From Lunularia cruciata (lineage: Eukaryota > Streptophyta > Marchantiopsida > Lunulariales > Lunulariaceae): a stretch of 64,000 nucleotides of DNA. The stretch covers positions 15,071,001-15,135,000 of the forward strand of contig OX419756.1 in NCBI GenBank assembly GCA_948567375.1. Direction: 5' to 3'. The translations under genes and the position numbers were made by a program. Shown here in pieces: positions 49,437 to 61,460 of the stretch; positions within the stretch are counted from its first letter, which is position 1; every line of letters starts with the position of its first letter. The notes under the pieces were generated by a model. That model was not told the DNA's origin, ran no database searches, and saw nothing but the letters and a program-made list of their open reading frames with translations.

Positions 49437-52400
49437 TTGATTAGTTCCAATGGGATTGAAGGCTTGACCTATGCAAGTTTGCTTCACTTGCAAGGTATGA
49501 TATCTAATCGGGGTTGTAGGATTTTGGTTGATTCTGGAAGTTCAGAGAATTGCATGTCTATGCAAGTAGCAAAGGAATTGGGTATTCCTATCAAGCCAGT
49601 GATTGGAAGTAGTTTGATGATGGCGGATGGTAGAAAAGGTTCTGCATTCCGCACCTTGCATCCTATTACCTTCAAGATTGGGAAGGAGTATTTGGAGTGT
49701 ATGAGGTTTGTAGTGGAACCTCTACACTATGATATCATTCTGGATCTACCTTGGCTTGAACGTCATAAGGTTCAATTTGATTGGACCCGACGTCAAATTC
49801 AAGTACAACACCAAGGTAGGAACTTCCGATTAGGTTGTATGGCACCTTTGAGTAAGACACCTAAGAATAGTCAGTCCCAAGATGGGAAGTTTGTTGAGAA
49901 GGTAGCCATAGAGCAAATCTGGAAAGGAGATGAGTCCCAAGATGGGAAGTTTGCCAGGAAGGCAACCATGGAGCAAGCTTGGAAGAGAGATGAGTCCCTA
50001 GAAGGGAAGTTTGTTAATGAAGCAGCCATAGAGCAAGCTTTGGAGGAAGATAAGTCTATATTTGCGGTGTGGATCAAGCAGATTGCACAAGAACAATCTA
50101 AGGAGAGCCAAGTGCCACATCAAGCAACGGTTGATTGGATAGTTCAAGAGTTTGTAGATGTGTTTCCGGATGATTTGCCAAAAGGATTACCCTCTGATCA
50201 AGGCACGCCCTTCAAGATCGAGTTATTGCCAAGGAGTACTTCAATGAGTAGACCAATCTATCGGCTCTCACCAAAGGAGATATAACTCCTTTGGTGAGGA
50301 GTTGTGAACAACACTTACAGAGTTGTTGGAGAAGGATTTCATACGACATAGTACCTCTCCATGGGGAGCACCGGTACTATTTGTTCCAAAAGAAGGATGG
50401 AGGACTTAGTTTCTATATTGATTACCGTGGGCTCAATAAGCAAACCGTGAAGAATGCATATCCCTTGCCTTGGATCAATGACGTGCTTGATCAATTAAGT
50501 GGAGCACGCTACTTTTGCAAGCTAGATCTTTGTAGCGGCTATTGGCAAATTCCTATTGAAGGAGAGGACATGCAAAAGACTGCCTTTCGCACAAGGTATG
50601 GGCATTTTGAGTGGAGAGTTCTACCTTTCAGACTCACTAATGCTCCACCGGTCTTCATGGATCAGATGCATCGGGTATTGGAGGGACTATTGGATCAGTC
50701 CGTGGTAGTGTTCTTAGATGATATCTTAATCTATAGCAGGACAGAGGCAAAACACAGGAATCATGTGCGAGAAGTCCTAAGACGATTACAATAGTGGAAA
50801 TTTTACTACAAGAAGTCAAAGTGTGCTTTTTGGCAAAAGGAGGTTACCTTCTTGGGTCATAAGATCTCATCAGAGGGGATCAAGATGGAAGAAGAGAAGA
50901 TCAAGGCCATTAGTGATTGGCCTACCCCGAAGGATGCTACCGAAGTACAAGCATTCAATGGATTGGCCAGTTTTTACCAATGGTTCATCCACTATTATGC
51001 TCACGTGGCTGCAACATTGACTGACCTCTTGGGAAAGAACTCGAGCTTCCAATAGACCACCAAGCATGAAGAAGCATTCCAGAAGTTAAAGCATATGGTG
51101 TCTTCAAGACCCATTCTTCAACCATATGATCCTCAACTACCTTGTGTGGTTGATTTTGATGCTTCTAACTTTGCAATTGGAGCTGTGTTGCAACAAGAAT
51201 TTCCAGATGGACTACATCCTATTGCCTTTGTGTCTTGCCGACTAAATACAGCTGAAAGAAATTACTCTGCTCGAGATCGGGAACAACTTGCAATGGTATA
51301 TGCCACCAAGGTATGGAGGCATTATCTCTTGGGGAAACAAGTGATCATGCGAACTGATCACAAGCCATTGTTGCAGACCTTACACCTAAAGCACATGAAG
51401 AGTCGACATCATTGATGGGAAGAGCAACTCCAATTTTTCGACATCAAACTTGAGTACAAACCAGGTTGGTACCATGTCATCCCTAATGCTCTATCACGAC
51501 GACCTGATTTGAAGTCTCTTCCTCTCATCGCAGCAGCAATTATGACGGTGTCAAATGATCCCAAGATTCATAATGAGTTTCGGTTAGCTCTACAGCAAGA
51601 TCCCTTCTTCCAAATGGTACATGGTTGGCTAACAACAGGTGACAAGGAGAAAAACACCTTCTCCTTCAAGGAAGGCCTTCTATTCCATGCGGACCGGATC
51701 TATGTTCCAGCCAAAGGTGATCTTCGACTTGTGCGTCTTCAAGAAGCCCATGATTTACCCATTGCTGGTCACATGGGTGTGGACAAGACCTTGGGTACCC
51801 TCCAACGTCAATGGTGGTGGCCCAGCATGACACGAGATGTTCGAGAATTTTTCCAATCGTGTGAAAGTTGCCAACGTAACAAGGCCAGCAATTAGAAGCC
51901 GGGTGGACTCCTTCAACCGCTTGCCGTTCCATCAGCTCGTAGGGAGCATGTGAGCTTGGATCTCATCACATCCTTGCCAAAGACAAAACAAGGACACACC
52001 GCCATCGTGGTGTTTGTGGATAAGCTTAGTAAGCAAATCCACTTGGCACCAACCTGTGATACCGTGGATGCTCCAACCTTAGGGCAAATCTACTTTGACA
52101 ATGTCTTCAAGCATCATGGAATGCCACGCGTACTCATCTCCGACCGTGATCCTTGCTTTACCGGGAAGTTTTGGCAAGCACTCTTTCAGATACTCGGCAC
52201 CAAGCTTGCTTTGTCCACGGCCTATCATCCTCAAACTGATGGACAAACCGAACGTGCAAATCACACATTGGAGGATATGTTGCGTGCCTTTGTCAATGTC
52301 CACCATACCAATTAGGATGAATGTCTTGCCGCTGCCGAATTTGCCTACAACAATTCCAAGCAGGCAAGCACCGGATCTCTCCTTTCTTTCTCAATTTTGG

Positions 52401-53052
52401 CCAAGATCCGCTTGTTTCAGATTCTCTTCTTGCTCTCCCTCCAACTCAGGTTCCTCATACTTCCACATTCTTGACCACTATATCCCAATCTCTCCAACAA
52501 GCCAAGTCTCACCTCCTTGTTGCTAAGAATCGCCAAAAACAATATGCGGACCACCATCATCGCAATCTCACCTTTGAAGTCGGTGATAAAGTCATGCTAT
52601 CCTCTAGTAACCTCCCTCTCCCACTTGATACCCAAGTTCATAAACTTGCTCCTAATTGGATAGGACCCTTTGATATCACCCAAATTGTCTCTCCTGTTGC
52701 TTATCATCTTGCCTTGCCTTGTCACATGCGTATCCATCTTGTCTTTCATGTTTCCAAGTTGAAACCCTTTGTTCCTAATCCCTCTTCCTTTTACTCTTGA
52801 GTCCAACCCCCCCCCCCTCTTCCTATCCCTATCAATGATCATGAGGAGTACAAAGTTGATCGTATCCTTGCGCGTCGCCACATTCAACAAGGCCGTCGCC
52901 AACATACGGAGTACAAGGTCCTTTGGAAAGGATATCCCCTTCATGATGCCACCTGGGAACCTCTTTCTCACCTCCAAAATGCACAGACGGCCATCCAGGA
53001 ATTTGAAGCTTCACTGGCGACGAGGACGTCACCAACTAGCAGCGGGGGAATA
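49437..53052 (+). pseudogene. family B pol (protease to chromodomain)
   Basis: Protease with an intact D-S-G (ILVDSGSSENCM, near 49530). A linker contains a 20-residue repeat. Reverse transcriptase 50300-50900 ([41 protein letters not shown]), RNase H 51140-51500 (DFDASNFAIGAVLQQE, TDHKPLLQTL), integrase zinc finger 51740-51890, core 51950-52310 with D, D and E present (LDLIT, ISDRD, GQTERANHT), GPY-type region near 52560-52770, and chromodomain 52830-53000 (EEYKVDRILARR, EYKVLWKGYPLHDATWEPL). Frameshifts lie near 50390, 52350 and 52800; stops TAG/TGA lie at 50792, 51053, 51414, 51893 and 52313. Confidence 0.88.
49875..50054 (+). repeat. 60-bp (20-residue) tandem repeat in the pol linker
   Basis: Three in-frame copies (starting 49875, 49935, 49995) of a unit reading SQDGKF..KA.IEQ.WK.DE lie between protease and reverse transcriptase. 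Copies differ by several substitutions, so this expansion predates the insertion or is selected for length and charge. Confidence 0.85.
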
Positions 53053-53478
53053 TGTAACAATATGGAGTTTAGCGACAAAGTTAGTTGGGCTCACGAAGTA
53101 ACACATAAGACAAATTAGCCTAGAATATTCCGGAAGTATCTAGGAAGCTTCTTGGGAAGCTTCTCGGTTAGCTTAGCTTGCATCTTAAGTAAGTAGCTTC
53201 TAGAAGGAAGCTTCTAGAAGCTTCCAACTAGCTTAGCTTGCACGCTAAGTGGGCGACTTCTAGAAGGAAGCTTCTTGAGAAGCTTCTTAGTTAACTTGGC
53301 TTGCACTCTAAGAAAGCGGCTTGATGAAGCTTCTTGAGAAGCTTCTCAAGGGCCTTGTATGCTACCTATAAATACCAAAGCCAAAGCTCATGCTAGGCAT
53401 TCGGAGTTTTCCCTCATTCAAGTGTCCCAATGTGAGTTTCCATTCTCCTATTTCTCTCCTCGGATTTGGTCTTTTACA
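53053..53478 (+). repeat. family B 3' LTR
   Basis: 426 bp, nearly identical to the 5' LTR. It keeps the four-pentamer heat-shock element GGAAG CTTCT AGAAG CTTCC (53206-53225) and the TATA box. The chromodomain frame runs on from pol into its first ~55 bases before reaching a stop. Confidence 0.95.
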
Positions 53479-53483
53479 CCTAG

Positions 53484-53806
53484 CTTGAGGTTACCTTGGG
53501 TATTTATAGGTAACTTGGTTACAAGCTTCCTAAGGAGCTTCCAAGGAAAGTTCCTTGTAGGAGATGCCTTACTTGGAATGCAAGCTAAGCTAGCTATCAA
53601 TTTAGCATACAAGTTACACTTCAATTGGAAAGTTCCTAGAAGCTTTTCACCAAGCCGCTTAGGTGCTTCTAGAATATTCTACCTATAAGTTTTCTTGATG
53701 TTTCTAGTACATTATTATGCTAGTTATACTTGCTTTTGATATATTTAGCTTAGACTACTAACTCATTAGCTTCTACTAACTCTTTTGTTAACTATATATT
53801 ATTACA
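53484..53806 (-). repeat. old family B LTR, second half (interrupted)
   Basis: This continues the inverted LTR broken by the young element; the text corresponds to 33750-34051 (AAGCTAAGCTAGC.ATCA, ATTAGCTTCTACTAACTC, ATATTATTACA). The following bases AAGAT do not match CTTTA, the bases before 33660. Confidence 0.72.
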
Positions 53807-53849
53807 AAGATGGTAATTCTATACAATAGTTCATTGATTCATATGTTGG

Positions 53850-55400
53850 GTTGGTGGTTCTTGAGATGAAATTTCTTCTCCCTTAATTCTTGTTGATAAT
53901 CCTTGATTTCCCAAAGAAGAGTGTCATGTGCTCTTTGGGACCTAGTCTTCATATGCTTGTGGACTTTGACAAACAATGCCTTGAGTTGCTCATGTGGGTA
54001 GGCCTTGCTCATCAATGGGTCTATTTAGGTCTTGTAGCCCTTACCACTATTTGTTCAAGTAGCTCTCTTATTTTCATTTTGAGTTGTTTAAGGAGTTATG
54101 TTCCTTCATGTCTGATCACATTGAGTTGTTTAAGGAGTTATGTTCCTTCATGTCTGATCACATCTTGTAATTCCACCTGTTCATTCTCTAGCTACATTTG
54201 TTCATTTTGGAGTTCTGTCCTTAGCTCATTTTGTATCTTTGGTCATTGCTTTTCTTCCTTCTCTTGCTTGGCGTTCGAGGCTCATATTGAATTCATGGAT
54301 ACAAAGACCAATCAACTCCTTCAAGTTCTTGGACCATGTTTCCACCATTGTCATTTTGGCACAAGCTTTTTCCAATTCCCCTCATAAGGTAATGACCTCC
54401 TTGTCTCATGCTTGGATTTTCTCAATACGGATCTTGTTGTTGAGCAACTTAAAGTTTGATGCTAGTAAAGTTGGAATTCAAACCTCATAGAACCTCTTTG
54501 ATCTCCTTCCATTTTACAGTCTCTTGTTGGTATTTTTCCAAGCTTTGGTCCTTCTAGTTGGAAAGTTCATTCTCAATCTCCACCTCTTTATTGACTTTTG
54601 AGAACTTGTTATGAAGATAAGCTTTCTCCTTGGCACCCTTCTGCATGATTTGATGGAGGTGTCTTACAAGTGTATTGGGGTCCTTAATTTATCATCAATC
54701 TCTTGGTAGAAGGGTAGGACTTTCTCTGAGGCCTGTTGGTGCTACCATGTTGATTGTTTATATTATCATAAGACAAGTAAGTGTGTTGCACTCTTGTAGG
54801 ATTTCCTCTATATTGCTCTTGTTTGCAGTCCATTCCTTACCTACTGGTTGTTTTCTTGTAGGTTTTTCAGCATGATCATTCCTTGCTTCCTCATGGGATG
54901 TGGCAACATCATTGGCCTCATTGGTGTCATCCCTGTTGTTGAATAGCTGACCTCTTTTGGAGTTCTACTCCTTCATTTTGAGAAAATTGGCCTTGGTGAG
55001 TTGTTTGATACTTTGAAAACCCTCTATCTTAACTGGTTCTTGATCATCGGATGATGCTTTGTTATCTTGCTTTGTTCTCAATGACTAAGCTTGGTTATTG
55101 TGTGCTCCTAAGATGAAATTGATGAAAGTTAGTGTATATTTTGGTGTCTTCTTGAGGTTGCAAATAGGTATTTCCTTGTCTTTTTTCAATGTATCCTTTC
55201 CTTTGGATGAAGATAATCCTATGTTTGCATCATTGTTCACTATTTGGAATGATTCCTCTCCAATGTTGTAAATCCCAATATCCACTTTGTTGTCAAGTAT
55301 TGGTGACAAAATTTAGGTGAAGGAGTCTTCACTTCTCAATTTTGTGGTATGTAGGCTGTTCTTTTTACCTAAAGAGTTTCATGACTGTTTTAGTGACAAC
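53850..55400 (-). pseudogene. decayed charged, coiled-coil-like coding region
   Basis: From 55309 down, the minus strand carries long stretches of lysine/glutamate-rich protein-like text (SSSKGKDTLKKDKEIPICNL, LTKANFLKMKE, EEARNDHAEKPTRKQPVGKEW, NKEVEIENELS) interrupted by stops and frame changes. I recognise no family. It resembles the block at 59720-61460 in composition and could belong to the same kind of element or gene. Confidence 0.4.
54081..54164. repeat. 42-bp perfect tandem duplication
   Basis: GAGTTGTTTAAGGAGTTATG and the following 22 bases occur twice in a row, starting at 54081 and 54123. The identity points to recent slippage or unequal exchange. Confidence 0.9.
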
Positions 55401-57569
55401 TTGTAGGGGAGGATGTTTGAGGTTGTCTATTTGGTATTCATTTTCCAACTTCTTGTCAACAAATGAATTCTTTATTTTGGCTTTGATGCTCTTTTTAGGA
55501 CAACTCTAGGGAGTGTCTATGTACAATTGGCTAAAGGGCAAGCACTCATGTCCCAACACTTGTTGCCAATGGTTGTCTATCTAGAAAACAAGATTTCCTC
55601 CCAAGGTTTGGTCACTCATATGGGTATTATCATGGATCTCCTCTAGTATGGATGTATTTGACATACTCCAATCCCATAGCAAGAACTCTAGATTTGTAGT
55701 ATAAGCCACACTTGAATTTCAAGAGGTTTGCTAATGATCTCTACAAATCTTCCTTGTCTTGTCTCTTCTCTCACCTCCATGGTAAGTTTTGCCATTGTTG
55801 AATATTCTAGTCCAAGAATCTACCCTATTCTCAACACCCTCTTGCATATACTCTCAAGCTTTTGAACTCAACCTACGGAAGTGGATTTTTTAAGAAAAGG
55901 ATTAATTCTTGCATGAAAAAACTTCAAGAAAGTAAAAAGTCTTCCTTGCAAGGCAGGGAGATCATTTTATAGTTCTGCCAAAATTGTTTGTCTTTTTTCC
56001 ATCACAGTGGTCAGTGAAGAGTCACGATCATAACCCACTTGGTGCTAAATGATCATAATTCAGTTCCTTGGCGGTGCCTTCATCTAGGTGCATGAGTTTT
56101 AATGACATATCATTTTAGTGGCACATCATTTATTGTCAAAACATCATTGTGCCAAATTTGACATCCTTGTATTCTCCATGCCTTGTTTGTGTTTCTGATG
56201 TTTGTAAGAATGAGGGTCTGTTGGGTAATCCTATACATGATACAAATGCTAGATCCTCGTACCACTTGGACTAGGTTGTAGTTGTTGTATGGAGGAGTGA
56301 CACCTCCATCAAAGGAGCATGTCCTGACTTTGGCTCATCTTTCTTAGTTTGCAAAGGGATTCATTCTAGCAACTAACAAGTTTTGGTCATCTTTGTTCCC
56401 AACCTACTCCACCACTTCATATTTAAACTACTAAACTAACAATAAAACAAAATTTTGGTATGTCATGACAATATTATTTATATGAGCTAATATTATTTTA
56501 TTAGACTTTTGATATTAAGTGATCCTTTCCTAAAGTAGTAACCTTAGTTACTTGGTAATAAGTAATAAGTAAAATCTGAAGTACTACAATTTCACATATA
56601 TATATAAATAAGGACAAATTTTTTATCACAATCCCTTCATTTGCAACAATCTCTCTCATTGAATTCTTTGGTAAGTAATCTCTTGAGACTTGGAGCTTTA
56701 GCCTTAAAAGTAGTATTTTGAAGTTTGATTTCCTAGATTCTTTGTTACTTAATTTTATATATTATATTAATTTCACAAATATTATCCATTATTACCATCA
56801 AGTAAAGAGAATCCTAGTTTATATAAAATAATATTGATATATATGTAATATTATTTAGATAAGATTTATAAGATTTATAAATTCATTTAAGGATATTTTC
56901 CAAGACTTTGATTTACTTGCATTGAATTTATAATCTACATATTATTGCAAAATAACTGTATCCAAATTTATTTTTCAAAACAAAAGTACATCACAATAAA
57001 GTGAATAGATTGATATTATATTTTACTCATATGTTTCATATACAAGTTAGTCATATATGAAAAATACCTATTTGATTATGACCAATGGAATTAGAACCTA
57101 TTAATCATATTATCTTAATTGTAATAATATCATATAATGGATACAATAATATGCTAGAATCTTTGTAAACTTCTTTCTTTTTGTTAGTAATATATCCTTT
57201 ACTTGACATTATGAGAAGATAAAACAGTGAGAAACAATCTTCATTAAAAATATATATAAATTCTCAATCCACAAATTAAATTTCCTTTGATGTTTCCACA
57301 AAATACTTAATCTTAATTTTATATTGGTAACAACTAATAAAAGTTAGTAAGTACACTAGGACTTGCAATTAAAGCTTATTTTTTTACTAGTACTAAAATA
57401 TAATAATCGATAAATATTTCATATAAAATCAAGGACTGTATCTTGGTTGGTAGACACCCCTTTCATAAATTAGTGAGTTTTTATTTGCAATCCATTAGGG
57501 TGTTTTGTTTTGTTTGCATAGTTTATGAGAAAGCCATGGGAATAAGTTGACTTCTATACATATAATAGG
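55401..57569. other. AT-rich sequence without recognised gene
   Basis: No useful frame or known repeat up to the solo LTR. The part after 56400 is very AT-rich. Confidence 0.35.
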
Positions 57570-57574
57570 ATAGG

Positions 57575-58167
57575 TGTAATACTTCAAGGACAAGAGAACT
57601 CCCCAAGAGAGATACAAGAGAGAAAATGCAAGTTTCACACTCCAATGCCCCAAAGGAGCACCTTCTCTTTATTACATCGCAAAGAGTGTCCCTTCAAAAA
57701 GAGCTCCACCCTTGGATAAGATAAATGGATTGGTAACCTCTAAGCTAGCTCCATCCTTGGATTATTTTTTTGGATGGGTAACTTGTCAATCCTTGCCCTA
57801 TGTAGTTGGTCCATTGTTCTTGTTTGATCAAAGGGAATATTTAGGGAATCTTCCTATAGGGAGCTAAGAATCATGTGGGTGAGGTACCATTGGAAAGCTC
57901 TCAACAAGATGAATCATAGGGGGGAAGGCAAGCTTTTTTTCCTTTAAGGGGAGCAATCTTTCCATTTTTGAGGCCTAATTCATCTGTTTAGGCCTATGAA
58001 ATTAGCTCTAAAGTTTTCAAGCTATTTTTGGCTTTTGCTCTATTAGTAGAAGTACTCTTTTTGTGATACCTCTGCCTGATCTTCCTATCCCATTGTAACA
58101 ACATCCTTCTAGATGTTACCAAGCTAATTTTCACCTCCAGATAATATTTCTAGCTACTTGTATTACA
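57575..58167 (-). repeat. family A solo LTR with perfect target-site duplication
   Basis: TGTAATAC..GTATTACA, 593 bp, homologous in reverse orientation to the family A LTRs but about 150 bp shorter. ATAGG directly precedes (57570-57574) and follows (58168-58172). Without adjacent internal sequence it is a solo LTR. Confidence 0.92.
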
Positions 58168-58172
58168 ATAGG

Positions 58173-59719
58173 TGTTGGAAAAGATCACAAGCTCTAGAAA
58201 TGAACAAGATTGTGAAATAAAATTTAGAAATTTATGAGAAATCAGGAAAAATTAATCAATATAGAAACTTGACTCCATACAAAAGTACAATTAGTACCTC
58301 AAAATGTCAAAATGTTGTAGATTACCTTGGTATAGACTATGTAACATTTTATTCAACTATCCACTAAAGAATATATGAACGTGGTTGCTCCCAACTGGGT
58401 TCCTAAAGTTATTGAGAGATTTTTGTGCAATATCATGAATATATTTTTATTATATTTTTACAATAAGAACATGAACTTAGAATTTTTCACTCATGCCACA
58501 ATAAATCATGGTATATCATAGATAATAAATTTTATAAATTGTACAAACAATACACATAATATTAGAAAGTGTGAAAGAAAAAACACTTTTCTTGTCCAAT
58601 TCCAATAACAAGTGTATATGTACCTACATTATGTTATAACATAATTGATACTCATTTTGAGTATGCACTGTCATATATTCTATAGTATTGTAGCAAGTAT
58701 CAAGTAGTTCCCATGGAAATACAAGTAAAAATTGGATAGAGTTAAAGAGAAGTGTATTGTAGTTTTCCAATTGTTTCTTGATTAACTTCTTGGGAAGGAA
58801 TCACTTCCCAACGAGGGTATAGTCACCAACTGTAGCACACTATGGCAACACTCCCAAAATCATGGTCACTTAAGTTAAGTTCCAATTATTCCTTGAAGGT
58901 GATTATTAAGTTACTTCAAAGAGGCTATTACAACTACAAATAATACAAATCTAAGGAGTGTGGTCTAACCTTTCCATCATACACAACTCCAAAGGTTCTT
59001 TGCATTGGTAATATATCCTCACCTTTGATTTTGTGGTACTACTACAACTCACTACAACTCACTTAAGACCTATCAAGGCATTGCCCCATTCTTATGGAAC
59101 TACCAAGGATTCTAAACCCTATCCTCAAGTATTAGTGATCACATGCACTCAACTACTTGTGTGGTTACTGCAAAATTTCTTCACCACTCCTCACTAAAGA
59201 CACACAACCAATATTGAAAGTAAGTAAAGCAACAAAGAACTTATGGTTATTTCACTTTATTCAACTTGCATGGACTGAATGAAGATTTGCAATGAAGAAA
59301 AAGCCTTAAATAGCTTCTCCTATTGCTAACCAAAGAAATCCAATGGTTGAGAAAGTGCAAAGATCTATCAAAACTGCACTTCTTGCATCTTGACTATACA
59401 ATAAGGATTCTATTATCTTGTCTTTCCAAAATTTCTTGACATGTACACTACTAAATCTAGCAATTTAGCATATGTCTTGGAAAAGTGTTTTATTTCTTTC
59501 CAAAGAAACTCTAACTTGTCTTCTTTGGAATTCTACTTCAAAGATGATAAACTAAGTAGATATATATATATATTTACCAAGAATTTTCATTCAAGTCAAA
59601 CTGAAAAGAACTACCTTTGCCTCTAGCTTTTATAATAAAAGTTTCAATTCTCTCTGTTTGTAATTTGTGATTTCTAAGACTATTGTATCACAAATTTACT
59701 AACACTTCATATTTGAATG
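58173..59719. other. AT-rich sequence without recognised gene
   Basis: No convincing frame. A 61-codon frame (59441-59626) has low-complexity features and looks like chance. Confidence 0.35.
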
Positions 59720-61460
59720 CTCCTTTAGTTTCAAGGATAGCCTTTCTAACTTTGGGTCTTTGTAGACTTGCACACTAAGATTTTGAACTTCTAATTTTAA
59801 CTCATGGATTTTTGCTTTTTTGTCTTACATGTTGTAACTTTTTTCTTGAGTTCTATCATTTGATTCCTAAGTTCCTCTATCTCTTCAGGTACCTCCTTGT
59901 TATATGCTTCAAAAGTGGGTGCTAATGTAGAGACTTTGGTAGTTATCTACTATCTGATCTTTTGCCTATCTACTACACTTTTCTCCTTCTCACTTTTAAG
60001 TTCTTTCCGTAGGGCCTTGATCTAAATTCATAGTTCTTTCTTGTACTTGAACATCTGTAGCTCTAAAATGATGAACTTGACCTTCCAACTCTGTAAATTA
60101 CCTTGGATATCTTTGATCTCTACATCCTCTTTTGTAGCTCTTTTATGTACTCCTGCTACATGTGCTTCCCTTTGATTCAAAGAGCTTAGAACTTTCCCTA
60201 CAATTTTTGGACACCTTCCTCATAGTTCTTTTGCTTAACAACTAATGAGGTATTTTTCCTCTTGACATCATGATTCTCATGATCAAGATCATTTACTTTC
60301 TTGCACTTATCCTTGTATAAGTTCCTCACTTTCTCTAAGTCCTCCTTGCACTTTGCAATCTTTGCCTTTTGCACATATTTATTTGTATGCAAGCACTTCA
60401 TCCACAAAGTGTAGCAATTGTATCATGCCATACTTCCATGTATTTAGGAAAGATCATTTGCAAGAATTTTAGTACAAATCTAACCAAATTAACAAATGTT
60501 TTTAATCTATCTACTAAAGATGGTGCTAAAGATTGCCTCTCTTTCTTGGGTAGCTTGGCTGAAATCTCTTAGACCTCACCTTCAATATCCACTTTTTCTC
60601 CTCAAAATTCTATAGTTTGCTCTACTTGAGTTGGACTTGTAGATTCTTTGGGCTAAATGCATTCTTGATTTTTGTGTTCTTTGGCCATAACTCCCTCCTC
60701 TTTAGATTTCACTTCTTCTTGTGGAGCTGACTTCATATACATAATCTTCTTTGTCCTCCTTCAAATTCAACTTAGTCCCCTATAAAGTGAGCTCTTCTTT
60801 GTCTTCTCCTTCCTTGGTTTCTTCTTTGGCTTCTTCTTCCTCTTCATCCAATGATAGATTGACAAGTTGAGGATTTATCCTTGTTCTCTTTGGCTTCTTG
60901 TTTGGAGTATTGCTTGTTGAAATGTGCTTCTTCTTCTTAGAGGTGATTGCCACTAAAAATTCTTTCACATACACAAAAAATTCCAAAACTTAGCAAATTT
61001 GGCATCCGCATCTTGATAATTCTCAATGGTGGAGGGTCCTTTGGGTTGAGTTGAAAAATATACCTCCAAAATAAATTGGTTGCAAGATTGCCTCTTCTCA
61101 TTTACTCAAAAAATTCAACTCCATATATAAGTGAATTGCAATGGAGCATGATAGGTAATTCCTCTAGCTTCCTTGAGTTCCTAGGTCATGGGCCCACAAG
61201 TAAAAAATGTAGGCCCAATTGATGGGTTCTCTTCTATATAATTGCTCAAATAAAATTGCCTAGTTTATGGTTAAGTAGGTAGTTTGTTTGAATAAAACAG
61301 TTGCATGATAGATTGAACTATATACCTACAAGCAAGATCCTTGTTAGTATGCATTTTCCAACTGTTACTTGTAGATCTTTTCTCTACAAAGGAGTCCTTG
61401 ACGACAGTGTTGAACTCTTTTCCCATGTCCCCAAATTTGACATCTAAAGTCATTGCTCTT
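59720..61460 (-). pseudogene. decayed coiled-coil protein region
   Basis: Minus-strand order: VKFGDMGKEFNTVVKDSF (61453-61271), KKKKHISTSNTPNKKPKRTR with an acidic EEEEEAKEETKEGEDKEE tail (60986-60780), KCKEDLEKVRNLYKDKCKKVN coil (60407-60198), then EIEELRNQMIELKKKV and KIHELKLEVQNLSVQV near 59900-59720. Stops and frame changes interrupt it repeatedly. The heptad-like charge pattern indicates a former long coiled-coil protein with a basic, nuclear-signal-like segment. Family unknown; it could be a gene relic or an extra reading frame of a retrotransposon. Confidence 0.45.

Larger units (their letters stand above)
47821..53478 (+). mobile_element. young family B Ty3/gypsy chromovirus with heat-shock-element LTRs
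   Basis: 5658 bp: 5' LTR 47821-48248, primer site 48249, gag, pol and chromodomain, polypurine tract near 53041-53050, and 3' LTR 53053-53478. CCTAG flanks it on both sides (47816-47820 and 53479-53483), a perfect target-site duplication. The two LTRs differ by about eight substitutions and one 2-bp indel by eye (about 98 percent identical), so it is much younger than the elements around it. About ten stops and three frameshifts still break the coding region. It is inserted inside an older inverted LTR of its own family. Confidence 0.95.

Noticed and set aside
52597-52977. Minus-strand 126-codon frame opposite the chromodomain
   Set aside because: Shadow of the plus-strand integrase/chromodomain coding sequence.
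47816-53483. Helitron, CRISPR array or phage-like system as explanation for the palindrome-rich stretch
   Set aside because: The palindromes lie inside LTRs with clear primer site, pol domains and target-site duplication; heat-shock pentamers explain the spacing better.
33655-53811. Target-site duplication for the whole old family B element
   Set aside because: The outer flanks CTTTA and AAGAT do not match, so a single-element origin is kept only as inference.
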